A program made the translations under genes and the position numbers. Below the pieces are notes generated by a model. That model was given only the letters and a program-made list of their open reading frames with translations, searched no databases and was not told where the DNA came from. A stretch of DNA of 64,000 bases from Streptomyces sp. ISL-87 (GTDB lineage: Bacteria > Actinomycetota > Actinomycetes > Streptomycetales > Streptomycetaceae): assembly GCF_018614095.1 (NCBI RefSeq), contig NZ_JAGGOY010000072.1, forward strand, positions 1 to 64,000, in the 5' to 3' direction. How positions within the stretch are numbered: the first letter of the stretch is position 1; each line of letters starts with the position of its first letter. This document shows, in pieces, positions 53,060 through 62,695 of the stretch.

Positions 53060-53131
53060 TGACGGTGCAGCAGGGCGGGCCGCTTCTCGATGTGCGGGCC
53101 CTTCATCCCGCCCGTTCCCGCGTAGGGAAAC

Positions 53132-53569
53132 TCACTTGTGGTCCAGCACCGTTCTGATCCGGCCGGTCACGTCGGGCAGGGTGTGGAGGCCGTCGATCTG
53201 GATCTTCCGCACCCCTTCGCCGGTCATGGGCTCGTCCTTGGAGGCGGCGCCGGCCGTGCACTGGCTCGCCCCCTCACGGAGCGCGGTCAGCGCCCGCTTC
53301 CAGCGCATCTGGGCGATCTTGTCGGGTATCGGGTCCAGTGCTTCGGCGGCTGGAACGTGCTTCGCGAGGTCCTGGCAGGCTGTGCCGATGACGTCGAGGG
53401 TCCTCGTGCTCACCTCGCTGACACGGGCGGCATCCTCCGCCATCTGCTTGATCTGCTTCTCACCACCCCCCGAGTACCAGTCGCCGACCTCCTCGGCGGG
53501 GGACGAACTGCATCCCGCGGCTAACAGGACGGTGACGACAGCAGCAGTCACAAAAGCGCGTGCGCGCAT
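53132..53569 (-). CDS. Putative lipoprotein
   Basis: 145 aa. Signal peptide RARAFVTAAVVTVLLAAGCSSS with lipobox LAAGC. The mature part is helical (EKQIKQMAEDAARVSEVSTRTLDVIGTACQDLAKHVPAAEAL), with a second Cys, and ends QIDGLHTLPDVTGRIRTVLDHK. Function unknown. ATG 53569 chosen to start at the signal peptide. Confidence 0.72.
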   Translation of the reverse strand: MRARAFVTAAVVTVLLAAGCSSSPAEEVGDWYSGGGEKQIKQMAEDAARVSEVSTRTLDVIGTACQDLAKHVPAAEALDPIPDKIAQMRWKRALTALREGASQCTAGAASKDEPMTGEGVRKIQIDGLHTLPDVTGRIRTVLDHK

Positions 53570-53731
53570 GGGAACTCCCCAAGTAGATGGACTGCCGATG
53601 CTGTCAGGCTGCCGCTCCCCACGCCCCGCCTGTCTCCGATCCGTGACACGAATCCAGGACACACGCCCTCGAGCGGAGCCCGACCACCTCGGCAGCGATA
53701 AGGCGGGGCTCCGCTCTTGCTCCGCGACTGG

Positions 53732-54505
53732 CTAGTCGTCCGAGCCCGCAGCCGACGGCGGTACCTCGACGACGAAGAACAGGAAGTTGGGTTTGGTCGA
53801 AAGGTCATGGAAGCCGTCGGGGAACAGCTCACGGGCGGCCGGGGCGGGCTGCGGCTCGCTGATGACGGAAAGGCGGAAACCGGCGGTGGTGAAGGCATCA
53901 GCCATCGCGTGCAATGGCTTGCGCCAGAACCTCATCGGGACGGACTGCCCGTTGACGGTCCAGTCGAAGGTATAGCTGGTGGTCGCAAAGTAGTCGGGCC
54001 GAGGATCCTGGATCGTGTAGGCCACGAAAGGGTGGTCCACCGACGCGATCAGCCGGCCGCCGGGCCTGAGCACTCGCCGCAACTCGGCCAGCGTCGGCCC
54101 CCAGTCCTCCAGGTAGTGCAGCACCAGCGACGCGACCACGTCATCGAACGCAGCGTCGGCGAACGGCAGGCGGTCGCTCAGGTCGACCACGTGCAGGGCT
54201 ACGTCGTCACCGAGCCGCCGCCTGGCCAACGCCAGCATCCCGACGCTGGCGTCGATGCCGGTGACGACCGCACCGCGGTCGCGTAGTGCAGCGGACAGGG
54301 GGCCCGAGCCGCAACCGGCGTCCAGGATCCGACGGCCGACCACGTCTCCGGCGAGGGCTAACATCGCGGGCCGCTCGTAGTACGCGTTCACTAGGTTGTT
54401 CTCGTTCTCCGCCGAGTACGCCTCGGCGAAATTGTCGTAGTCATTCGCCTGGTCCCGATCTGCGGACTGGGCGAAGCTCTCGGGCACGTCGGTTACGCGT
54501 TCCAT
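53732..54505 (-). CDS. SAM-dependent methyltransferase
   Basis: 257 aa class I methyltransferase: YDNFAEAYSAENENNLVNAYYERPAML, motif I RRILDAGCGSGPLSAALRDRGA, motif II VTGIDASVGMLALARRRL, DDVVASLVLHYLEDWGPTLAELRRVLRPGGRLIASVDHP. Substrate unknown, small-molecule type by pattern. ATG 54505. Confidence 0.9.
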   Translation of the reverse strand: MERVTDVPESFAQSADRDQANDYDNFAEAYSAENENNLVNAYYERPAMLALAGDVVGRRILDAGCGSGPLSAALRDRGAVVTGIDASVGMLALARRRLGDDVALHVVDLSDRLPFADAAFDDVVASLVLHYLEDWGPTLAELRRVLRPGGRLIASVDHPFVAYTIQDPRPDYFATTSYTFDWTVNGQSVPMRFWRKPLHAMADAFTTAGFRLSVISEPQPAPAARELFPDGFHDLSTKPNFLFFVVEVPPSAAGSDD

Positions 54506-54598
54506 CGTGGCAGCCTAGTAGTCACATGATCCGCCGGACAGGCCCCCCGGTAGCCCCGGCCTGATGGGGATCCGCGCCCCGGCCAGGGTCAGGGCGCC

Positions 54599-55162
54599 TC
54601 ACTCACCGGACTCCGCCTTGTGCCGGGCGTAGTAGCGGGCCACCCGGGCCCGGTTGCCGCAGACCGATGCCACGCACCAGCGGCGCCGGGGGTGCGCCGG
54701 CAGGAAGAGCAGGACGCAGTCGTGCGCCTCGCACACCCGGATCTCCCCCACCCGGGGGTCCGTCAGCAGTTCCGCGACCGCCTCGGCCAGTTCGCCCGCG
54801 AGCCGCAGGGCCGGGGCGGCCGACCGGTGCGCGGCCGCGGACAGGCCCGCCCCCTCCGTCCAGGCCAGCACGCGGTGGGCCGGCGCCGCGGAGAGGGCCT
54901 CGTTCAGCGCGCGCAGCGCATCGGCCGGCGGCCGCTCCCCGCACCGCGCGGCTTCGAGCGCCGGCCGCGCCGCCTCCCGCACCGCCCGCACGGCGGCCAC
55001 CTCCGCCGCGCCCACCTCCCCCACCGGGGTCAGCCGCCCGGCCTGCGCGGCCAGCCAGCCTTCGAGCCCGGCCGGGTCGGCGACGAGGTCACCCGCGGCG
55101 GTGCGGGTGTTGAGGAGGTCCAGGGCGAGGGGTTCGCCGGTGAGCGGAAAGGTCACTGTCAC
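54599..55162 (-). CDS. ABATE/CGNR zinc-finger regulator
   Basis: 187 aa. N-terminal ABATE domain (GEPLALDLLNT) and C-terminal CGNR zinc finger with EAHDCVLLFLPAHPRRRWCVASVCGNRARVARYY. These proteins act as transcriptional regulators, often of a divergent hydrolase gene as here. GTG 55162 places the GEPLALDLLNT motif at the N-terminus; the longer frame upstream lies antisense to the hydrolase and is rejected. Confidence 0.9.
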   Translation of the reverse strand: MTVTFPLTGEPLALDLLNTRTAAGDLVADPAGLEGWLAAQAGRLTPVGEVGAAEVAAVRAVREAARPALEAARCGERPPADALRALNEALSAAPAHRVLAWTEGAGLSAAAHRSAAPALRLAGELAEAVAELLTDPRVGEIRVCEAHDCVLLFLPAHPRRRWCVASVCGNRARVARYYARHKAESGE

Positions 55163-55166
55163 GCGA

Positions 55167-55218
55167 CTAATGCTACTGCAATCACTTGACCCATTAGCGA
55201 TCACCAGCAAGACTAATG
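55167..55218. promoter_or_regulatory. CTAATG/CATTAG operator candidate
   Basis: Three copies of CTAATG in the divergent gap: 55167-55172, inverted 55192-55197, and 55213-55218. A likely site for the CGNR regulator. Confidence 0.5.
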
Positions 55219-55243
55219 GAAACACAGCAACAGGAGGCATGTG

Positions 55244-56101
55244 ATGGCAAGTGTCCAGCACCGCACGGTCGACGTCGACGGGGTCCGCGTCGCCTACCGC
55301 GAGAGCGGCCCCGCGGACGGACCGGTCCTGCTGCTCCTGCACGGCTTCCCCACCGCCTCGCACCAGTTCGCCCGCCTGATGGACGCACTCGGCGACAGCC
55401 CGTACCGCCTGATCGCCCCCGACTACCCGGGCTTCGGGCGCACCGAGGCCCCGACCGACTTCACGTACACCTTCGACCGGCTCGCCGACATCGTGGAAGG
55501 CTTCACCGACGCCCTCGGGCTGGGCCGCTTCGCGATGTACGTCTTCGACTTCGGCGCCCCGGTCGGCCTGCGGCTCGCCGCGCGCCGGCCGGAGCGGGTG
55601 ACCGGCCTGATCGTGCAGAACGGCAACGCGTACGAGGAAGGCCTGTCGGACGCGGCCCGCGAGTTCGCCGGGCTGCGGCGCGAGGTGCCCGGCAACGAGG
55701 AACGGATCCGGGGCCTGTTCGCCCTGGAGGGCACCCGCTTCCAGTACGAGGCCGGAGTCGCCGACCCCGGCCTGATATCCCCCGACAGCTGGACCCTGGA
55801 CGTCCACTACCTCGGCCTGCCGGGACGCGCCGACGCCCAGGCCGACCTGGCCTTCGACTACGCCTCGAACTTCGCCCACTACCCCGCCTGGCAGGCCTGG
55901 CTGCGGGCCGCGCGGGTGCCGGTACTGGTCGTCTGGGGCGCGGGCGACCCCTTCTTCACCCCGGCGGGCGCGAAGGCCTACCTCCGGGACGCCCCGGACG
56001 CCGACGTCCACATCTTCGAGGGCGCGGGCCACTTCGCCCTGGAGACCCACCTCCCAGAAATCGCCCCCCTCATCGCCACCTTCCTCACCGACCTCCCGTA
56101 G
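55244..56101 (+). CDS. Alpha/beta hydrolase, haloalkane-dehalogenase-like
   Basis: 285 aa: LLLHGFPTASHQFARLMDAL, nucleophile elbow FDFGAPVG with Asp instead of Ser, acidic WGAGDPFFTPAG and catalytic His in EGAGHFALETH. An Asp nucleophile with the PDYPGFG segment points to haloalkane dehalogenase/epoxide hydrolase-like chemistry. ATG 55244 is preferred to GTG 55241 because AGGAGG precedes it. Divergent from the CGNR regulator. Confidence 0.85.
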   Translation: MASVQHRTVDVDGVRVAYRESGPADGPVLLLLHGFPTASHQFARLMDALGDSPYRLIAPDYPGFGRTEAPTDFTYTFDRLADIVEGFTDALGLGRFAMYVFDFGAPVGLRLAARRPERVTGLIVQNGNAYEEGLSDAAREFAGLRREVPGNEERIRGLFALEGTRFQYEAGVADPGLISPDSWTLDVHYLGLPGRADAQADLAFDYASNFAHYPAWQAWLRAARVPVLVVWGAGDPFFTPAGAKAYLRDAPDADVHIFEGAGHFALETHLPEIAPLIATFLTDLP

Positions 56102-56159
56102 CCCCACGCCTCAAACGCCGGCGGGGCCGAGAGGCCGACGAGGCCGGGCGACGGACCCG

Positions 56160-57347
56160 TCAGCGACACCGGCGGGCGTTGAGCCGGGCGGCCTGGCGCG
56201 TCAGGTAGTCGCGCTCGGCGAGGTTGGGGGCATTTCGGGCCGCCTCGGCGTACAGCCGTGCCGCCGTCGCCAGGTCGCCGTCGCGCTCGTGGAGGTACGC
56301 CGCCACCGCGGCGTGGCGGGGCAGTGAGTCGTCCAGCGCCGCGAGCGCCGCCAGGCCGGCGCGCGGTCCGTCGGCCTCGCCGACGGCCACCGCGCGGTTG
56401 AGCCGGACGACCGGGCTGTCGGTCAGGCGCGCGAGCTCGTCGTACCACTCGACGATCTGCGCCCAGTCGGTCTCCTCGGCGGTGGGCGCGTCGGCGTGGA
56501 GTGCCGCGATGGCGGCCTGTGCCTGGAACTCGCCCAGCCGGTCGCGGGCGAGGGCCGCCTGCAGGATCTCGACGCCTTCGGCGATCGACTCGGTGTCCCA
56601 CCGGCCGCGGTCCTGCTCGGCGAGCGGCACCAGGCTGCCGTCGGGCGCGGTCCGGGAGGCGCGCCGGGCATGGTGGAGCAGCATGAGGGCGAGCAATCCC
56701 GCCACCTCGGGGTGGTCCATCGCGGCCGCGAGCTGCCGGGTGAGCCGGATGGCTTCGGCGGCGAGGTCGACGTCGCCGGAGTAGCCCTCGTTGAAGACCA
56801 AGTAGAGGACGCGCAGCACGGTGGCGACGTCGCCGGGCTGGTCGAACCGCACCCCGGAGACGGTGCGCTTGGCACGGCTGATGCGCTGCGCCATGGTCGC
56901 CTCGGGCACCAGATAGGCCTGGGCGATCTGGCGGGTGGTGAGCCCGCCGACGGCGCGCAGCGTGAGAGCGACCGCGGACGACGGCGTCAGCGACGGGTGG
57001 GCGCACAGGAAGTAGAGCTGGAGCGTGTCGTCCACCGCTGGCGCGGGCCCGGGCGCCGGCTCCTCGTCGACGAGGTCCTCACGCCGGCGGCGGGCGGCGT
57101 CCGCCCGGGTCGCGTCAAGGAACCGCCGCCAGGCCACGGTGACCAGCCAGCCCTTCGGGTCCCGCAGGGGGTATCCCCTGCTCGAAGAGCTTGGGGAGGG
57201 GTCGGCCGGCCAGACGCGGACCGCCTCGACCAGCGCGTCCTGCACGGCGTCCTCGGCCGCCGCGAAGTCGGCTCCGCGGCGGACGAGGATCCCGATCACG
57301 CTTGGCGTGAGGCTCCGGAGCAGGGCCTCGTTCATCTGAGAGGTCAC
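56160..57347 (-). CDS. ECF42-type RNA polymerase sigma factor
   Basis: 395 aa. Region 2 (GADFAAAEDAVQDALVEAVRVWP..GWLVTVAWRRFLDATRADAARRRRE), region 4 (LTPSSAVALTLRAVGGLTTRQIAQAYLVPEATMAQRISRAKRTV), then about 200 residues of TPR-like C-terminal helices (LARLTDSPVVRLNRAVAVGEADGPRAGLAALAAL..), the hallmark of ECF42. GTG 57347 overlaps the stop of the DGPF gene (GTGA), so the two are translationally coupled, as expected for ECF42 and its partner. No anti-sigma gene is seen. Confidence 0.93.
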   Translation of the reverse strand: MTSQMNEALLRSLTPSVIGILVRRGADFAAAEDAVQDALVEAVRVWPADPSPSSSSRGYPLRDPKGWLVTVAWRRFLDATRADAARRRREDLVDEEPAPGPAPAVDDTLQLYFLCAHPSLTPSSAVALTLRAVGGLTTRQIAQAYLVPEATMAQRISRAKRTVSGVRFDQPGDVATVLRVLYLVFNEGYSGDVDLAAEAIRLTRQLAAAMDHPEVAGLLALMLLHHARRASRTAPDGSLVPLAEQDRGRWDTESIAEGVEILQAALARDRLGEFQAQAAIAALHADAPTAEETDWAQIVEWYDELARLTDSPVVRLNRAVAVGEADGPRAGLAALAALDDSLPRHAAVAAYLHERDGDLATAARLYAEAARNAPNLAERDYLTRQAARLNARRCR

Positions 57348-57751
57348 TCCGTGATGGTGGGCGGCGAGGCCAGGAACGGGCGCACCTCGAGCCACTCGTG
57401 GATCGGCTTCCCGCCCGCCCCAGGGGCGGCCGACAGCTCCCCGGCCAGCTCAATGGCGCGCTCGTAGCTGTCCACGTCGATCACCATCCAGCCGGCGATG
57501 AGGTCCTTGGTCTCGGCGAACGGGCCGTCGGTGACCGGCGGGCGCCCCTCACCGTCGTACCGGACGAACGTCCCCTCGGGGGCGAGCGCCTGACCGTCGA
57601 CGAACTCGCCAGTCCCCTCGAGCCGGGCCGCGAAGTCGTCCATGTACTGACAGTGCGCCGAGATCTCCTCCGGCGTCCACTGGTCCATGGGCACGTCGTT
57701 GACCGCAGCCGGAGCGCCGCGGTAGTGCTTGAGCAGCAAGTACTTGGCCAT
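57344..57751 (-). CDS. DGPF/YCII-domain protein, ECF42 partner
   Basis: 135 aa: KYLLLKHYRGAP, then VTDGPFAETKDLIAGWMVIDVDSYERAIELAGELSAAPG, with the full DGPF motif. Ferredoxin-like fold, function unknown; these genes are the usual neighbours of ECF42. Upstream gene of the coupled pair. From 57752 to 58029 I see only an AT-rich patch (57840s) and an open frame of uncertain value. Confidence 0.92.
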   Translation of the reverse strand: MAKYLLLKHYRGAPAAVNDVPMDQWTPEEISAHCQYMDDFAARLEGTGEFVDGQALAPEGTFVRYDGEGRPPVTDGPFAETKDLIAGWMVIDVDSYERAIELAGELSAAPGAGGKPIHEWLEVRPFLASPPTITE

Positions 57752-58029
57752 CGTGTTTCTCCTCGGTGCTGGTGCGACCCATTTTCGTCGCGTTCACCAC
57801 GGGGACGGAGCCAGTCACGGGTTCTCGACATCGCCGGCCGAAATTTTTTGGCGCTCGTAGATGAGCCTGGGTGAGCCGCCTCGTGGTGTTTGGAAGATCT
57901 CTGCTCGGCGGCCACCTTGAGCGCCGAGCAGCGCGGTGGCCTCTCCCGGTTCCAGCACCTTGTCGATGGTGCGTGTCAGCGCCGGGCAGCGCCCCCGGCC
58001 GGGAGGTCCGGGGGCCCGCAGGGCCGGGC

Positions 58030-59508
58030 TCAGGAGAGCCCGAACGCGATCTCGCGCTTGAGGATCTTGCCGGTGGCCCCCTTGGGCAGGGACTCGACCA
58101 GCATGATCTGCCGCGGGTACTTGTACGGGGCGACACGGTCGCGTACGAAGTCCCGGAGCTCGTCTGGGGTGGCCTCCGCTCCCGGGCGCAGCGCGACGGC
58201 CGCCGCCACCTCCTCGCCAAGGGCGGGGTGGGGCACTCCGATCACGGCGGCCTCGGCGACGGCGGGGTGCTCGTACAGCACCTCCTCGACCTCGCGGGGG
58301 TAGACGTTGTAGCCGCCGCGGATGATGAGGTCCTTCTTGCGGTCGACGATGAAGTAGTAGCCGTCCTCGTCGACCCGGGCGAGGTCGCCGGTGCGCAGCC
58401 AGCCGTCCTGGATCGCCTCGGCGGTGGCCTCGGGGCGGCCCCAGTAGCCCTTCATGACGTTGTGGCCCCGCACGCACATCTCGCCGACTCCGTTCCGCAC
58501 GTCGACCAGGCACATCTCGACCCCCTCGATCGGCGTGCCGACGGATCCGGCCTTGCGCGGACGGTCGGGGTGGTTGAAGGAGGCCACGGGGGAGGTCTCG
58601 GACATGCCGAAGCCCTCCAGGACGGGGCAGTCGAAGGCTTCCTCGAAGGCGTGCAGCACCTCCACCGGGAGGGAGGCGCCGCCGGAGACGGAGAGCCGGA
58701 GCGTGCTGGTGTCGTAGGTGTCCGGCTGCTGCGCATGCGTGGCGGACAACGCGGCGTACATGGTGGGAACGCCCGCGAAGATGGTCACGTGGCGGTCCTG
58801 CACGGTCTGCAGCGCCAAAGCCGGGTCGAACCGGGGAAGCAGGGTGAGCCGTGCCCCGACGGTGACGGCCGTCATCATGGCGCAGACCTGGCCGAAGGCG
58901 TGGAACAGGGGCAGGCAGCCCAGGACGACGTCCTCCGGGCCGAGGCGGAAGAGCGAGCGGCCGCAGATGTCGGCGTTGCGGGCGAGGTTGGCACGCGTCA
59001 GCTCGGCGCCCTTGGGCACACCCGTCGTGCCGGAGGTGTAGAGGATGACGGCGGTGTCGTCGTCCTCACCCTCCTGTGCGGGGACGGGATGCGGATGTGC
59101 GGCGAGCAGCTCGGCGAAAATCCCCGCGCGGAACGGGACCACGTCTGCCTTGGTGCCCTCGGCCGCGCGCTCGGCCTCGGCCATGGCGGAGTCGTGGGCG
59201 AACAGCAGCACGGCGCCGGAGTCGCGCAGGCAGTGGCTGATCTCCCGGCACTTGAGGAGCGGGTTCATCGGGACGACGACGGCGCCGGCCCGCAGTACGC
59301 CGTAGTAGAGGGCGGGGAATTCGAGCAGGTTGGGCAGCATCACGCCGACGCGGTCACCGGGGGCCACGCCACGGGCCGCGAGCAGCGCGGCCACGCGCCC
59401 CGCGTACGCGTCGAGTTCGGCGTAGGTGAGGGAGTTTTCGCCGAGTTCGACGGCGGTCCGGTCGCCGTGAACTGCGGCGGTACGGATGAGGAGGTCGGCC
59501 AGGTTCAC
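58030..59508 (-). CDS. Acyl-CoA synthetase (AMP-binding)
   Basis: 492 aa fatty-acid/aromatic acid-CoA ligase. ILYTSGTTGVPKGAELT is the AMP-binding P-loop-like motif; YGVLRAGAVVVPMNPLL, VLEGFGMSETSP, and the C-terminal DGWLRTGDLARVDEDGYYFIVDRKKDLIIRGGYNVYPREVEEVL (hinge and Lys) and PKGATGKILKREI follow. Chain-length preference cannot be read. GTG 59508 fits the family start (NLADLL); a weak GAGAG SD lies upstream. It precedes the truncated ALDH, probably once its partner. Confidence 0.9.
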   Translation of the reverse strand: MNLADLLIRTAAVHGDRTAVELGENSLTYAELDAYAGRVAALLAARGVAPGDRVGVMLPNLLEFPALYYGVLRAGAVVVPMNPLLKCREISHCLRDSGAVLLFAHDSAMAEAERAAEGTKADVVPFRAGIFAELLAAHPHPVPAQEGEDDDTAVILYTSGTTGVPKGAELTRANLARNADICGRSLFRLGPEDVVLGCLPLFHAFGQVCAMMTAVTVGARLTLLPRFDPALALQTVQDRHVTIFAGVPTMYAALSATHAQQPDTYDTSTLRLSVSGGASLPVEVLHAFEEAFDCPVLEGFGMSETSPVASFNHPDRPRKAGSVGTPIEGVEMCLVDVRNGVGEMCVRGHNVMKGYWGRPEATAEAIQDGWLRTGDLARVDEDGYYFIVDRKKDLIIRGGYNVYPREVEEVLYEHPAVAEAAVIGVPHPALGEEVAAAVALRPGAEATPDELRDFVRDRVAPYKYPRQIMLVESLPKGATGKILKREIAFGLS

Positions 59509-59557
59509 TTCGAACTCTCGTTTCTGGGAACGGTCGAGGGGCGGGTCGGTGGTCGGG

Positions 59558-60115
59558 TCAGCCGCGTAGCGCGGAGGAGAAGATGCCCGGCAGCTTGCCG
59601 AGGCCGGGCTTGGCGGTGAAGCGGGTGACGCGTTCGAGGGTGGTACGGGCCGTGCGGTTGGTGACGAAGTACGGCGGGCGGGGAGAGAGCGAGGGAGAGC
59701 CGGTGAACAGGCCCCGGGGTGCGGGTGCGAAGGGTGCGCGCAGGACGGTCTTCTCGACATCTTCGATCATGAAGGCGTTGTGGACGAAGCCGATGCCGCT
59801 GCCGATGTCCTGGCGGGTGTGTCCGGGATGGGCTCCCCAGGGGGTGTAGCCCAGGAGAAAGCCGATCGCCGACCAGCAGTTGACGCCGAGGGTGCCGTGG
59901 CGCAGCTCGGCGATCGCGGTGCCGACCACGGCGCGATGGGCCTTCTCGGTCTTCGGGTGGACGAGGAGCGTGGCGCCCAGCGCGCCGGGCAGCTTGTCGT
60001 TGGCGAAGTCGACGGCGTTGCGGAGGAATGCGTCCGGGGTGTCGCCGGCGAGGCGTACGACGCCCAGCGCGCTGCCGAAGACCTCGTCGGTGCGCGGCCT
60101 GAATCGAACTTCGCA
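59558..60115 (-). pseudogene. C-terminal fragment of an aldehyde dehydrogenase
   Basis: Reads DEVFGSALGVVRLAGDTPDAFLRNAVDFANDKLPGALGATLLVHPKTEKAHRAVV..NCWSAIGFLLGYTPWGAHPGHTRQDIGSG to a normal C-terminus (LPGIFSSALRG). The N-terminal two thirds with the catalytic Cys and Glu are missing; upstream residues are unrelated. It breaks off just in front of the PP2C gene at 60278. Confidence 0.75.
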
Positions 60116-60277
60116 GGCGAAGGCCCCTGAGCTCGGCCTACGGCGCCCACCGCCCGGGAAGCGGACTGAGACCAGCGGGGTGACCATGGGCATTATGGAG
60201 GTAGCGGACCATGATGGTCTTGTGCGGTGGCTTCACCTCACCGGTGGCCGTCGCCAGTGGCGGGCCGGGTGGCTGGT

Positions 60278-62350
60278 ATGGCTGAGCAGACACCGATCGA
60301 GGAGCTGATCAGCGGCGCCGCCCAGGATGCCGGTGGATGGCTCGGCGCCCTGCCTGTGGCCCAGGTGGCTACCGGCGCCGACGGGAAGATCGTTCGTTGG
60401 AACCATGCCGCTCAGGACCTGCTGGGCTATCTGCCGCCGCAGGTGCTGGGCCGGCACATCGCCGACCTGCTGCATCCGGGAGCCGACCGCAGCCTGGGGC
60501 GTGCCTTGTGGGAGACGGCCGCCACCGGGCGTGGGGTCATGGGCACGGTGACGGCCTGGCACCGCGAGGGGTATCCGCTGGAGCTGGAGATCTGGGCCTG
60601 TCCGATGCCTGACCGGCGGGAGGGGGCGTCGGCGGTTCTCGTCTTCGCGGCCGACGCGCATTCCGCCCGCCGCATCCGGGGGTCGTCGGCGGTGTGGGAC
60701 GGATTGTTCGCCCGCTCGCCGGTCGGGATAGCCGTGCTCGACACCCAGCTGCGGTTCCTGCGGGTCAACCCGGCTCTGGAGGCGATGAACGGTCTGGAGG
60801 AATCCTCACATCTGGGCCGGCGCCTGGCCGAGGTGCTTCCGGAGGTGAACGCAAGTGAGATGGAGGAGGCGATGCGGCAGGTCCTGTCCACAGGCGAGCC
60901 GCTCCTGGACCGCCGGCGCAGGGGCCGCACGCCGGCAGACCCGGGCCACGACCGGGCATGGTCCTGCTCCTATGTGCGCATGGAAGACCCCGCGGGCCTG
61001 CCCATCGGTGTTATCGCTTCCTTGGTCGACATCACCGAGCAGCAGCGTGATCACAGTGAGGCAGAGGCAGGCAGGCGCCGGCTTGCCCTGCTCAGCCAGG
61101 CCAGTGTGCGCCTGGGTGCCAGCCTGGATTTGGAGCGCACCGCGCAGGAGCTGGCCGACCTCGCCGTTCCGCCTCTGGCCGACGTGGTCACCGTCGATGT
61201 CCTTGAGACTCTGGCACGCGGCGAGGAGCCGGGGCGGGGGCTGGCAGGCGGGGTCGAGCTGCGCCGTCTGGGCAAGTCCCCGCTGACCGGTGCGGCGCTG
61301 ATCGATGTCCTGGCCCCGCTCGGCAGGACTCTTACCTTCCCTCGTACCGCCCCTTACACGCAGGCGCTTTCCGTTCGCCAGCCGTATCTTCTCGCCCACT
61401 TCGACAATCGGACCGTCGGCCCCGGGGCCCGCGGGACGGACAGTCCAGAGCAACTGCTCAGGACGGGCGTGCATTCACTCATGATGGTTCCGCTGATCGC
61501 CCGGGACCTGGTGCTGGGGGTCGCGACCTTCTACCGCACACGGGCTGTCGGCTCTTTCGGCTCGGACGATGTCATCCTCGCTGGTGAACTCGCCGCCCGG
61601 GCCGCTGTCAGCATCGACAACGCCCGCCTCTACCAGCACGAACACGAAACCGCGGTCCTGCTGCAGCGCAGCATGCTGCCCCAGCACATCACCCCGCCGC
61701 CGGGCATCGAAGTGGCCCACCGCTACCTGCCCGCCAGCGACATCAACGAAGTCGGGGGCGACTGGTACGACGTGCTTCAGCTGCCCGGCGGCCGGGCCGC
61801 GCTCCTGATGGGCGACGTCATGGGGCACGGCATCGCCGCTGCCGCGGTCATGGGCCGCCTGGCCGCCAGTGTCCGGGTCCTGGCACGACTGGACCTGCCG
61901 CCCACCGACATGCTGCACCTCCTGGAAGCCGTCCTCGCCGATCTCACCGAGCCGATGCTCACCAGCTTCCTCTACATCGTCTGCGACCCCCTCACAGGAG
62001 AGTGCACCGTCACGCGAGCCGGGCATCCGCCGGCGGCGACGGTGGCACCGAACGGCACCGTCCGTCTGGTCCACAGCCCGCCCGGCGTCCCACTGGGTGT
62101 GGGCGGTATCGACTTCACCACCACGCGTATGACTCTGCCCCTCGGCTCTTTGCTGGTCCTGTACACCGACGGGCTGATCGAAGCCCGCGGCAGCGACATC
62201 GACGAACGCCTCAACGAGCTCACCCGCCTCCTCGCCGATCCCCACCGCCCGCTGAACCAGCTGTGCGACACACTGATCACCAGCCTGGTACCGGCGTCCG
62301 CCGACGACGACGTTGCCCTTCTCATCGCCCGCATCGGCTCACCGCCGTAA
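60278..62350 (+). CDS. PAS-PAS-GAF-PP2C (RsbU-like) phosphatase
   Basis: 690 aa. PAS 1 (GALPVAQVATGADGKIVRWNHAAQDLLGY), PAS 2 (LFARSPVGIAVLDTQLRFLRVNPALEAMNGL..PAC VIASLVDITEQQ), GAF (LLSQASVRLGASLDLERTAQELADLAVPPLADVVTVDVL..), and SpoIIE/PP2C (LQRSMLPQHITPPPGIEVAHRYLPASDINEVGGDWYDVLQLPGGRAALLMGDVMGHG..LVLYTDGLIEARG..DDVALLIARI). Acts on STAS partner proteins in sigma regulation; soluble. ATG 60278 has no clear SD, so the start is uncertain; the frame opens at 60227. Confidence 0.9.
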   Translation: MAEQTPIEELISGAAQDAGGWLGALPVAQVATGADGKIVRWNHAAQDLLGYLPPQVLGRHIADLLHPGADRSLGRALWETAATGRGVMGTVTAWHREGYPLELEIWACPMPDRREGASAVLVFAADAHSARRIRGSSAVWDGLFARSPVGIAVLDTQLRFLRVNPALEAMNGLEESSHLGRRLAEVLPEVNASEMEEAMRQVLSTGEPLLDRRRRGRTPADPGHDRAWSCSYVRMEDPAGLPIGVIASLVDITEQQRDHSEAEAGRRRLALLSQASVRLGASLDLERTAQELADLAVPPLADVVTVDVLETLARGEEPGRGLAGGVELRRLGKSPLTGAALIDVLAPLGRTLTFPRTAPYTQALSVRQPYLLAHFDNRTVGPGARGTDSPEQLLRTGVHSLMMVPLIARDLVLGVATFYRTRAVGSFGSDDVILAGELAARAAVSIDNARLYQHEHETAVLLQRSMLPQHITPPPGIEVAHRYLPASDINEVGGDWYDVLQLPGGRAALLMGDVMGHGIAAAAVMGRLAASVRVLARLDLPPTDMLHLLEAVLADLTEPMLTSFLYIVCDPLTGECTVTRAGHPPAATVAPNGTVRLVHSPPGVPLGVGGIDFTTTRMTLPLGSLLVLYTDGLIEARGSDIDERLNELTRLLADPHRPLNQLCDTLITSLVPASADDDVALLIARIGSPP

Positions 62351-62468
62351 TACGTCCGCACCAGGAGGGGGCCGCCTCATCCAGCGGCCGTCGAAGCCGA
62401 GTCGCCATGCTGAACGCGTCTGGCGCCCACTCATGCGGGCTCCATACGTCACCGGCGAGGAGGCTCGA

Positions 62469-62660
62469 ATGGAGGCCGGGACACGAGGCCGCATGCTGGA
62501 GGCCGCGGTGCAGGCACTCCAACGGCGCGGCGTCGCAGGCATGTCGTTCACCGAGAGCCTGCGTGACAGCGGCGCCGCCCGCGGCGCCATCCAGACCGCG
62601 CGCACGGCCCTTCACCTCAGGCCCCTTCCACCTCGCGCGGCTCAAGGCCATGCTCGATGA
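62469..62660 (+). pseudogene. TetR regulator N-terminal fragment
   Basis: RGRMLEAAVQALQRRGVAGMSFTESLRDSGAARGAI is the start of a TetR HTH; then the frame fails and stops at 62660. Full proteins are about 190 aa. Confidence 0.65.
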
Positions 62661-62695
62661 GCGGCCTGCCGCTTCGGAGTGATGTCTGAATCTTG

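Noticed and set aside
55163..56107. N-terminal extension of the CGNR regulator frame
   Set aside because: Lies antisense to the alpha/beta hydrolase; the ABATE motif starts at GTG 55162.
57871..59619. 582-codon plus-strand frame opposite the acyl-CoA ligase
   Set aside because: Gly/Val/Glu-rich shadow with no motif.
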